From: CAWCKS01 sp963763485
Lineage (GTDB): Bacteria; Pseudomonadota; Alphaproteobacteria; Rhizobiales; Xanthobacteraceae
Assembly (NCBI GenBank): GCA_963763485.1
Contig: CAVXOW010000008.1
Span: 1,054,001 to 1,118,000 of the forward strand
Reading direction: 5' to 3'
Length of the DNA: 64,000 bases
Part shown: one piece after another, positions 53,265 to 60,549 of the stretch
Position numbering within the stretch: the first letter of the stretch is position 1
How the letters are laid out: every line of letters begins with the position of its first letter
The notes under the pieces: generated by a model
The model's database searches: none
What the model saw: only the letters and a program-made list of their open reading frames with translations
What the model was told of the DNA's origin: nothing
Program-made: the position numbers and the translations under genes

Positions 53265-54572
53265 ATGCCGACTGTTTACGACGTACTCGAGCAGTGGAAA
53301 TTGCTAGGGGAAAGCCGAAGTCTAAGCACGATCCGGCCGTCGGATTGGCGACAGATAGATGCAGCGCTGAGGCAGATATACGAAAGCGATTTCTCGGGTC
53401 GGCTGGGCTCTTCGTTCCTCGGTGCTCACTTGACGACGAGGATCGGGGATGGAGCTGTTGGTCCTGAAAGTCTGGCTCTGCCCGCGCTTATTTTCGACTC
53501 GGTCTGGCTATTTGACCCAGTATATAGCCTAATTAGCGCCGCAGCGGCTGACGTATGGAATTTGTTGCCGGAACGTAATTCGCAGTTTTTTGGAAAGGGA
53601 CCGCATATCTCGCTCGATTGGCGACCACTTGGTCACCATAGAAAATATGATCGTCATGAATTTCTTCTCAAAGAACTTCCGCCGAGGTTACAGCGGCTTC
53701 GCGAGCTCAGGCCGCTTCACGTTGCAGGAGCAGTTCGATTCGTATCGTGGGAAGCGCTTTTTCTGAAGCATAAAGACGGACTCAAATCGTCAATAGACGT
53801 GTTGCGAGCACCGTCATCCAAAATGCAGATGCATTACCCGCAGAGCGACTACAATGTTGGCGTGCGACTAGCTCCTGTCAAAATCCAAATCAAAGACGCG
53901 CCCCATCTGCCGCCGGGGACGGACCTTCATATTGCTGACCGGACACCGATGTTGCTGTACGGCCTCGCGAATACGCTTGTATCAACTCGTTGCGGAGCAG
54001 TACTGCAGCCAGAACTGCCCGGCGACGCCGACGTGTATGAGTTCGTTATGTCCGGTCTCAATTCCACGCCGAAAAGGGCGGAAATAGCTGACCAGATCGA
54101 GCTGCCACAGTTCTCGCAGGCGATCTGGGACGATATCTTAATGATACAAAGAGATTCTGAAGCTTTGGCTACTATTCGCGAATTGATCCGACTAGCCGCG
54201 AATTCGGAGGAGGCGACGGTAATTGGAGATGTTCGAACTCGATTAGAAGACGCAGCGGAAAAAGTTCGGGCGGAAAACCGACTTTCGCCATTCTTCCGAA
54301 AGGGAAGTACGAAACTCGGCCTCGATGCGGTGAAGGGATTTGCAAGTAGAGTCACGGGCACCATGGCAACAGGTGCGGTGACAGGAGCTATCGCGGGCGG
54401 TCCCGCTGGTGCAATTGTTGGTGCGGCCGCAGGCGGAATCGCGGGGGCTGGCTTGGATTTCTTGTGGAATCTCGCCACTCGTTCCTTCGACAAGAGCTTC
54501 AAGGCCAAAGCTGAACGGGCAGAGCTTTTTCTTCGGATTGCCCAAAAGCTACCTGCCTCTAACCGAGACTAA
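53265..54572 (+). CDS. Hypothetical protein with C-terminal glycine-zipper segment
   Basis: A protein of 435 residues, not recognised. The first 370 residues look soluble and mixed alpha-beta (RPSDWRQIDAALRQIYESDF, LPALIFDSVWLFDPVYSL, KDAPHLPPGTDLHIADRTPM). Residues about 370-405 are a GxxxG/AxxxG-rich hydrophobic stretch (TGAVTGAIAGG, GAIVGAAAGGIAGAGLDFLW), a glycine zipper that could insert in a membrane, ending in a basic helix. Such segments occur in pore-forming effectors and also in ordinary membrane anchors. It lies alone in the accessory region, with lower GC than the core. Confidence 0.7.
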   Translation: MPTVYDVLEQWKLLGESRSLSTIRPSDWRQIDAALRQIYESDFSGRLGSSFLGAHLTTRIGDGAVGPESLALPALIFDSVWLFDPVYSLISAAAADVWNLLPERNSQFFGKGPHISLDWRPLGHHRKYDRHEFLLKELPPRLQRLRELRPLHVAGAVRFVSWEALFLKHKDGLKSSIDVLRAPSSKMQMHYPQSDYNVGVRLAPVKIQIKDAPHLPPGTDLHIADRTPMLLYGLANTLVSTRCGAVLQPELPGDADVYEFVMSGLNSTPKRAEIADQIELPQFSQAIWDDILMIQRDSEALATIRELIRLAANSEEATVIGDVRTRLEDAAEKVRAENRLSPFFRKGSTKLGLDAVKGFASRVTGTMATGAVTGAIAGGPAGAIVGAAAGGIAGAGLDFLWNLATRSFDKSFKAKAERAELFLRIAQKLPASNRD

Positions 54573-54659
54573 GGCCGCCTCAGTTGGGGCTCTTTCAATT
54601 AGCAAAACGGAAAATTTCACCAGCTTTTCGCAAGAATCGGCCGCTGCTAACGCATTACA

Positions 54660-54847
54660 AGCCTCGTGGGTACCCGCCGACTGCGTGCTTACAGGCCCGA
54701 TCGCGCCGCTTAAGCAGTTCGGCCCAAACCGATTGTTTCCCGAATGTGAGCACCGACACGCCACGCGGCATCTGCGTTTCGCTCGCCCATGTATTCAGAA
54801 ATCTCGTCGAGATGCCGACGCGCACACGGCGTGAAGCGTAGGTTCAC
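54660..54847 (-). pseudogene. ParE/RelE-type toxin remnant
   Basis: From the GTG at 54847: VNLRFTPCARRHLDEISEYM, then GERNADAAWRVGAHIRETIG, a clear ParE N-terminal half. A stop (TAA) comes after 45 codons. Removing one G of the GGG about 54718 would extend it with AELLKR, but later stops remain, so it is decayed. It overlaps the antitoxin stop by four bases (GTGA), the usual toxin-antitoxin layout. Confidence 0.6.
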
Positions 54848-54919
54848 GGACCGAGCTTTTTCCAAGCTTCGGTGATTTCGGCATCGGTGGCAAACTCGCC
54901 TCGGTCTGCCTCTTCAAAG
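54844..54919 (-). pseudogene. ParD-type antitoxin remnant (C-terminal fragment)
   Basis: Reads FEEADRGEFATDAEITEAWKKLG before a TGA, a common C-terminal pattern of ParD/CopG-type antitoxins. The N-terminal DNA-binding part is missing: eight bases upstream the sequence becomes the repeat gggtcagagtaagattt. Its stop overlaps the toxin start. Confidence 0.55.
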
Positions 54920-54926
54920 AAAGACA

Positions 54927-54944
54927 GGGTCAGAGTAAGATTTC
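54927..54944 (+). repeat. Left copy of the gggtcagagtaag repeat
   Basis: gggtcagagtaagatttc matches the first 18 bases of the two longer copies at 55992-56087, in the same orientation. It abuts the truncated antitoxin. Confidence 0.75.
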
Positions 54945-55021
54945 GCCATCGCCGCGAACCACGGGCTCATCGCGAAGACCACGGCCCCTCAACACACGAA
55001 ATTCGACTGAAGGGATAGCCA

Positions 55022-55855
55022 ATGGCAATTCAGGTGTCGAATGACCCAAACGCATTTCACTCGTTTGAACAAAGCGGATGGAATGAAGCATCAGGGGACT
55101 ATGAAAAGGCGTTTGGCTCACTAACCGCGCAGTCGGCGGATGCTGTGCTGGATGCCGCGGGCGTGACCGCTGGATGCACAGTGCTGGACGTCTGCACGGG
55201 GCACGGAGTCTTGGCGCATGTCGCTACTCTGCGCGGGGCGAAAGTCTGCGCTCTTGATTTCGCGGAGAACATGGTTGCTGCTGCGCGTCGGAATGCTCCG
55301 GCCGCCGATTGTCAGCAGGGCGACGCGCAAAATCTGCCCTACGGGGACAACACATTCGACGCCGTCGTTTGCGGCTACGGGATCATGCACTTGCCTGAAC
55401 CGGACCGCGCGTTGGCGGAAATGCGCCGGGTGCTTCGTCCCGGTGGGCGTGTTGCGCTCAGCGTCTGGGCAGGACCCTCACCATCTAACGGCTTCGGTCT
55501 TCTGCTCGGCGCGGTAAAGGCTAACGGTCGCCTCGATGTTCCGTTGCCGCACGGTCCGGACGTTTTTCAGTTCGGCTCTATCGATGCAATGAAGGCGGCG
55601 CTTGCGGAGACGGGCTTTCGTGAGCCCAACGCTATCACTGTGCCACTGATCTTTCGGCTTGAGAGCGCGGCGACGTTTTTGAGTGCAGTTACCCAAGGCA
55701 CGGTGAGGACCAAGGCACTGTTTCTCGCCCAGGATCAGGCAGCTCTCTCAGCCATTACTGGCGCGGTAGCTGGCGGAATGGACCGACTGTTCCGGAGCGA
55801 GGATGGTTTCCGTGTTCCGATGCCTGCCATCGTCGGCAGTGGCGTAAAACCGTAA
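55022..55855 (+). CDS. Class I SAM-dependent methyltransferase
   Basis: A protein of 277 residues. TVLDVCTGHGVLAHVATLRG is motif I, ALDFAENMVAAARRN motif II-like, QGDAQNLPYGDNTFDAVVCGYGIMHL motifs III and IV and LRPGGRVALSVW motif VI, as in UbiE/COQ5-type enzymes. The short region before motif I (SGDYEKAFGSLTAQSADAVLDAAGV) is typical. The substrate is unknown. It is bracketed by direct repeats and so may have moved as a unit. A 33-codon in-frame stretch after its stop (to 55959) is protein-like but not identified. Confidence 0.85.
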   Translation: MAIQVSNDPNAFHSFEQSGWNEASGDYEKAFGSLTAQSADAVLDAAGVTAGCTVLDVCTGHGVLAHVATLRGAKVCALDFAENMVAAARRNAPAADCQQGDAQNLPYGDNTFDAVVCGYGIMHLPEPDRALAEMRRVLRPGGRVALSVWAGPSPSNGFGLLLGAVKANGRLDVPLPHGPDVFQFGSIDAMKAALAETGFREPNAITVPLIFRLESAATFLSAVTQGTVRTKALFLAQDQAALSAITGAVAGGMDRLFRSEDGFRVPMPAIVGSGVKP

Positions 55856-55991
55856 GCGTTGAAACTGCTCAAGCAAAGCAATCGCGACGTGGTCGACCGC
55901 GCCGCGCTCAAGCCCCATCTGCGCGCTCCGGCGGCGCGCGACACCATCCATGCCTTCTGAAAAGGAACGCGGCGCGCTCGGCGAGAGAACC

Positions 55992-56087
55992 GGGTCAGAG
56001 TAAGACTTCTGATTTGTTGATTCTGTCGCCTGATGAGTAATCGGGGTCAGAGTAAGATTTCTGATCTATTGATTCTGTCGCCTGATG
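55992..56087 (+). repeat. Tandem pair of 44-base direct repeats
   Basis: Copies at 55992-56035 and 56044-56087 differ at three bases. Both begin gggtcagagtaaga and end ttctgtcgcctgatg. A shortened copy is at 54927. The spacer is eight bases. Confidence 0.85.
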
Positions 56088-56112
56088 TACCGAGCGCGAG
56101 CAGGTGCCGGCT

Positions 56113-56355
56113 TCACTCCTTCGCCTTCAACCGCGCATCGTTCTCGGCAATGAAGGTCCGGATCTGATCGGACATGTTGAGCAGTCTTAGCCATTGCTCT
56201 TTATAGAGAGTCACTGGGAAGCGCCCCATGCCGTAAACGGAGAGCGCTCCCTTCTCGCTCACCTTCATACGAATTGCACTGGAGGCCCCCTTTTTCAGGG
56301 CGGCGTTCTCGTTGCGGAGACGTTCGAGTTCGGCCTTCAAATCTTCGTCGGACAT
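56113..56355 (-). CDS. Small conserved protein with N-terminal coiled coil
   Basis: A protein of 80 residues: MSDEDLKAELERLRNENAALKKG is a heptad-type coiled coil, then VSEKGALSVYGMGRFPVTLYKEQWLRLL and an amphipathic end. I recall similar proteins widely in Bradyrhizobiaceae, without assigned function. AAGG lies before the ATG at 56355; an ATG five residues upstream is a possible alternative. Confidence 0.8.
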   Translation of the reverse strand: MSDEDLKAELERLRNENAALKKGASSAIRMKVSEKGALSVYGMGRFPVTLYKEQWLRLLNMSDQIRTFIAENDARLKAKE

Positions 56356-56471
56356 GGCTTTGCCTTGCATAAAGAGAGGCTCAATCTAGCGCTGCTTGGC
56401 TGACGCTCAAAGCCGAAGGTTGAGGTCCATGTGTTCGCTGGCGCGGACCTGGCAAGCCCGGCGCGCGGGAT

Positions 56472-56531
56472 GGCCTCATGGTTCGAGACGCCCGGCATCG
56501 CTGGAGCGACGCCAGGCTCCTCACCATGAGG
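56472..56531. repeat. Palindromic repeat, family B copy 3
   Basis: ggcctcatggttcgagacgc and gccaggctcctcaccatgagg as outer arms. The gap also holds the purine-rich leader of the next gene. Confidence 0.7.
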
Positions 56532-56588
56532 GTTTAGGTTTCCGCTATTCGCGGCTATAGCTGACCAAGCAAAAAATCGGGAAGGCTT

Positions 56589-57983
56589 ATGCCGGATTCA
56601 TTTCTCAACGAACTGCAGTCGAGCTTCGACAAAGCCGCTGTCCTCACCGGCTCCGATATCGACGCGCGCTATTTCACCGACATGGCGGGCCGGACGGCGC
56701 CAAAGCCCCGCGCGGTGGTGCGGCCGAAGACCACCGAGGAGGTGTCGCGGCTGCTGAAACTCTGCCATCGCGAACGCGTGCCTGTCACGACGCAGGGCGG
56801 CATGACCGGCCTCGTGCGCGCGACGATGCCGCACGAGGGCGAGATCGTGCTGTCGATGGAGCGCATGAACGCCATCGAGGAGGTCGATGCCTCCTCCGGC
56901 GTCGCGATCGTCCAGGCCGGCACTATCTTGCAGAAGCTGCAGGAGCGCGTCGAGCAGGACGGCTTCATGTTCCCGCTCGATCTCGGCGCGCGCGGCAGCT
57001 GCTCGATCGGCGGCAACATCTCCACCAATGCCGGCGGCAACCGCGTCATCCGCTACGGCATGACACGCGATCTCGTGCTCGGTCTCGAAGTCGTGCGCGC
57101 CGACGGCACCGTGCTGAACGGCTTGCGCAAATACATCAAGAACAACACCGGCATCGATTTGAAGCAGCTGTTCGTCGGCACCGAGGGCATTCTTGGCGTG
57201 GTGACGCGCGCGGCGTTGCGCATCTTTCCGGCGCCGGCCGAGCAGCAGGTCGCGCTGTGCGCGCTGGAGACATTTCCGCAGGTGATGGCGCTGCTGCGGC
57301 TGGCGCGGAAGCGGCTCGGCGGCGAGCTCACCGCATTCGAGGTGATGTGGAACGAGTATTATCGCCTCGTCATCGAGCGGGTGAAAGGCGTCGCGGCGCC
57401 GCTGCCGACCAATCATCCGTTCTACGTGCTGTTCGAGGCCTCAGGCAGCGACGCCGATCGGCTGCGCGCCGACCACGAGAAGCTGCTGGAAGAAGCGATG
57501 AACGAGGGGCTGTTGATCGACGCTACGCTCTCGACCTCGCGGGCGTCGGCGGCGGCGATCTGGCGCATCCGCGATTCGAGCGTCGAGCTCGGCCGCAGCT
57601 TCGGGGTGGGGGCGCGCGTCGGCCTCGACATCAGCCTCGCGATCGATCGCATGGAGCAGTATGCGCTGACCGTCCGCTCGCGGATCAAAGAGCTCGACCC
57701 GAATGCGTTCGCCATCATCATGGGTCACGCCGGCGACGGCAACCTGCATGTCACCGTCCATCACGACGATACGCCCGACAAGCACGACGAGATGGAGCGG
57801 CTGCTCTACGGCCTGACGCGCGAGTTCGACGGCTCGGTCTCCGCCGAACACGGCATCGGCATCCTGAAGCGCCCCTACCTGAAGCTGAGCCGCACGGAAG
57901 CGGAGCTCGAAACCATGCGCATGCTGAAGCGCGCGCTCGACCCGCACAACATCCTCAATCCCGGGCGGATTTTTACGGTGTAA
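56589..57983 (+). CDS. FAD-binding oxidoreductase (GlcD/D-lactate dehydrogenase-like)
   Basis: A protein of 464 residues in the FAD_binding_4 family. PRAVVRPKTTEEVSRLLKLC and TQGGMTGLVRATMP form the first FAD region; FPLDLGARGSCSIGGNISTNAGG the second; the C-terminal FAD-oxidase domain ends HGIGILKRPYLKLSRTEAEL with LDPHNILNPGRIF. Likely substrates are D-lactate, glycolate or 2-hydroxyglutarate. It is a single gene; no glcE/glcF partner is adjacent, which favours a D-lactate or D-2-hydroxyglutarate dehydrogenase. Confidence 0.9.
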   Translation: MPDSFLNELQSSFDKAAVLTGSDIDARYFTDMAGRTAPKPRAVVRPKTTEEVSRLLKLCHRERVPVTTQGGMTGLVRATMPHEGEIVLSMERMNAIEEVDASSGVAIVQAGTILQKLQERVEQDGFMFPLDLGARGSCSIGGNISTNAGGNRVIRYGMTRDLVLGLEVVRADGTVLNGLRKYIKNNTGIDLKQLFVGTEGILGVVTRAALRIFPAPAEQQVALCALETFPQVMALLRLARKRLGGELTAFEVMWNEYYRLVIERVKGVAAPLPTNHPFYVLFEASGSDADRLRADHEKLLEEAMNEGLLIDATLSTSRASAAAIWRIRDSSVELGRSFGVGARVGLDISLAIDRMEQYALTVRSRIKELDPNAFAIIMGHAGDGNLHVTVHHDDTPDKHDEMERLLYGLTREFDGSVSAEHGIGILKRPYLKLSRTEAELETMRMLKRALDPHNILNPGRIFTV

Positions 57984-58006
57984 GATCGGCATGGAGACCT
58001 CCTCTC

Positions 58007-58168
58007 CGTCATCCTGAGGCGCGAGCTCTTGCGAGCCTCGAAGGATGAGCGGCACTCAAGTCGGCCTTGGCCGACTTGAGCATTGATAATGTCGATATCG
58101 GGCAGGCCCGATATCGAGGCCGTCGCCCTTCGAGGGCCGCGCATGCGCACGGCCGCCTCAGGGTGACG
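58007..58168. repeat. Nested palindromic repeat, family B composite
   Basis: The outer arms cgtcatcctgaggcg and cgcctcagggtgacg enclose the 26-base palindrome ctcaagtcgg..ccgacttgag (about 58056-58081), gatatcgggcaggcccgatatc (about 58091-58112) and smaller stems. It is the largest and most ordered repeat in the window. Confidence 0.75.
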
Positions 58169-58338
58169 GATTACGGAATTTGGCTTAAGGTATCAAGATA
58201 CCTAATACGCAGAGTCGACCCGGCGCGCAAAACCCCACAAAATCGAGCTGAAACCCAAGCCGCCTCAATGCCTTGCGCGGCGGCGTGGTCGCGATCTCCG
58301 CGCCGTTCAGCCGCCTGCGATGATCATGTCGCTCTGCG

Positions 58339-58935
58339 TCAGACGACGTGCAGCGCGTGCAACGCAAACGGCGCGAACACCCCAAAGCCCATGAAGATGA
58401 GGCCGGCGAGCGTCAGCAGTCCGGAGACCGCGGCAAGCCACACCATGCCGGTAATGATCGTGGCCGACGCCAGCACGATCGCGATCTGGAACGCGCCCGA
58501 AGCGAGCTCGAAATTGTGGTACTTCGCCGTCGCGAGGTCGCGTTCTTCCTCGGAGTGTTTGGCGCGCTCGGAGAGCTGTTCCGATCCCTCGCCGGTGTCC
58601 GGCTCCGAGCGATAGCGCGCGGCGGTCTTCTGCCAATCGTCGATCTGCTTGGTGGTCGCGGCCTTCTGCGCATCGGCAACCGATCCGAGACCGAGGTTGG
58701 CCTGCTCGGCTGCGGTCTGCACCACCGTGCGGCGGATGGTCTTGGCCTGGAAGAACGCCCAGAGATTTGCAGCTTCGACGTTCTTCGCAATCGATTCGGT
58801 CTGCGCGCCCTTGCCCAGCGTCTCCGACAGCGCAAGGCACAGCGCGATGATCGCGATCAAGAGTGCAATCTTGCGGTTCTCGTTCGAAGCCTCCTTGGTC
58901 TGCTCGGCCTGCTCCATGCTTTCGTGCGCGCTCAT
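58339..58935 (-). CDS. DUF4337 family membrane protein
   Basis: A protein of 198 residues. MSAHESMEQAEQTKEASNEN, a first helix (IALLIAIIALCLALSETLG), EAANLWAFFQAKTIRRT, then two or three closing helices (AFQIAIVLASATIITGMVW, GLIFMGFGVFAPFALHAL) match DUF4337. The middle is charged and helical (EERDLATAKYHNFELASG). No function is known to me. It is downstream of an unrelated repeat and upstream of nothing on its strand. Confidence 0.85.
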   Translation of the reverse strand: MSAHESMEQAEQTKEASNENRKIALLIAIIALCLALSETLGKGAQTESIAKNVEAANLWAFFQAKTIRRTVVQTAAEQANLGLGSVADAQKAATTKQIDDWQKTAARYRSEPDTGEGSEQLSERAKHSEEERDLATAKYHNFELASGAFQIAIVLASATIITGMVWLAAVSGLLTLAGLIFMGFGVFAPFALHALHVV

Positions 58936-59012
58936 CGACTGTCTCCCGGGAAGAATTCGCGACTGGCCTACGATTGGCGGAACGCGCCATCAGGCGCAAG
59001 AGGAACCGGGCT

Positions 59013-59468
59013 TCAGTCCAGCGTCTTCGCCATGTCGACAAGCATCAAGCCGGATTGGTTTGGATGCAGCCGGCGGCCGATTTCGCGGTAGCCGGCGCGG
59101 GCGTAGATCGCCTGGTTGCGCAGCATTTTCTCGTTGGTGTAGAGCCGGATTTCTTTGATCCCCAACTCTCTCGCATGTTGATCCGCAAACGCGAGCAGTT
59201 CTGCGGCAAGGCCGCGGCCTTGAAAAGCCGGACGTATCGCGATGCTATAGAGGAGCAAGCAATCCGGCTGCCGCTCGAGCACGAGCGCGGCAGTGAGTTT
59301 CGCCTCAATCTCCGCGACCCACACTTCGCCACGTGCAATGCGCGGCGCATAGTCTTCGCGCGCCGGCATCGGCGGTCGTCCGTAAAGCGGCAGATACACC
59401 GGCAGATAGGCTTCCGCGCTGAGCGTGCGAACCGCGTCAGCTTCGCCAGGCAATGCCAGCCGGATCAT
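59013..59468 (-). CDS. GNAT family N-acetyltransferase
   Basis: A protein of 151 residues. IRLALPGEADAVRTLSAEAY opens it, VAEIEAKLTAALVLERQPDC gives beta strands 2-3, and SIAIRPAFQGRGLAAELLAFADQHARELG (about residues 80-105) is the acetyl-CoA loop. Residues EIRLYTNEKMLRNQAIYARAGY are the common C-terminal part. It is a typical single-domain GNAT; the substrate cannot be named. It lies next to xerC on the same strand. Confidence 0.9.
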   Translation of the reverse strand: MIRLALPGEADAVRTLSAEAYLPVYLPLYGRPPMPAREDYAPRIARGEVWVAEIEAKLTAALVLERQPDCLLLYSIAIRPAFQGRGLAAELLAFADQHARELGIKEIRLYTNEKMLRNQAIYARAGYREIGRRLHPNQSGLMLVDMAKTLD

Positions 59469-59498
59469 TGCATTGCTTTCACGTGAAACGGCGCGATG

Positions 59499-60471
59499 TT
59501 ACGCCCGCGGATGGGCGGCGCGGTAGGCCTTCAACAGCTGCTCGGTGTCGACGGCCGTATAGATCTGCGTCGTCGAGAGCGAGGCATGGCCGAGCAGTTC
59601 CTGGATCGCACGAAGATCGCCGCCGCGCGCCAGCAAGTGCGTCGCAAAGGAGTGGCGCAGCGCGTGCGGCGTCGCCGTGTCAGGCAGACCCAGCGCGCCG
59701 CGTATCCTGGCCATCGCAAGCTGCACGATGCGCGGGCTCAACGGTCCGCCCTTGGCGCCGACGAAGATCGGTCCATCAGCGTGGCAGGTCGTAGGGGCAG
59801 ATCGCAACATAGTCGGCGATCAGCGCGAGCACGTTCTGCAGCACCGGCACCATCCGCATCTTGCCGCCTTTGCCAAGGACCACGATCACGTCGCCGCGAC
59901 CGGGCTCCGGCACTTCGCGCCGCTTCAAGCCCAGCGCTTCGGAGATGCGCAGGCCCGAGCCGTACAACAGCGCCAGGACCGCGGCGTCGCGCGCCAGCAC
60001 CCAGGGCTCGCGATCTTCGCCCGCGCGCAAATCAGCGTCGGCAACGCGGCGCGCGCTTTCGATCGGCAGTGGTTTCGGCAAGGTCTTGCCGATTTTTGGC
60101 GCGCGCACCGCGGCCAGCGCGCCGACCCGGCCGCGGCCCTCGCGTTCGAGGAATTTTGCGAACGAGCGCAAGCCCGCGAGCGCGCGCATCAGCGATCGGC
60201 TGGCGACGCCGTCGCTGCGTCGCATCGCCATGAAGGCGCGCACGTCGGCCGGCGCGAGCTTCGAGAACACGCCAATGCTGATCTTCTTGCCGAGATGCTC
60301 GCTCAGGAACGTCAGGCACTGCCGGACGTCGCGCTCATAGGCTTCGAGCGTCTTGGGCGACAGCCGCCGCTCGCTGCCGAGGTGCGACAGCCAGCGCCGC
60401 AATTCGGCAGTCAGGTCCGGTGAGATCAGGCCAGGATCTATTTCAAGGTCGGGTTCGGCGGGCGGACGCAT
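59499..60471 (-). CDS. xerC: Site-specific tyrosine recombinase XerC (apparent frameshift)
   Basis: Resolves chromosome dimers at dif with XerD. The first part (LSHLGSERRLSPKTLEAYERD, RSFAKFLEREGR, LLYGSGLRISEAL with the first catalytic Arg) and the second (ATPHALRHSFATHLLARGG with His and Arg, then ELLGHASLSTTQIYTAV with the catalytic Tyr) are in different frames. Dropping one base at about 59781 gives CPYDLPADGPIFVG and 323 residues. The span is one over a multiple of three. It is divergent from priA. Confidence 0.93.
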
Positions 60472-60549
60472 GCTGAGCCTCTATCCGGCCAACATGGGCC
60501 GAACTGGTTCACCCTTCCTTAAATCGGCGGAATCGGCCAGACGGTTCTC

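Noticed and set aside
54930..55121. 63-codon minus-strand frame before the methyltransferase
   Set aside because: It overlaps the methyltransferase start and lacks any family signal.
55992..56087. Two 44-base repeats as a CRISPR array
   Set aside because: Only two units with an eight-base spacer and no cas genes; this is a tandem direct repeat.
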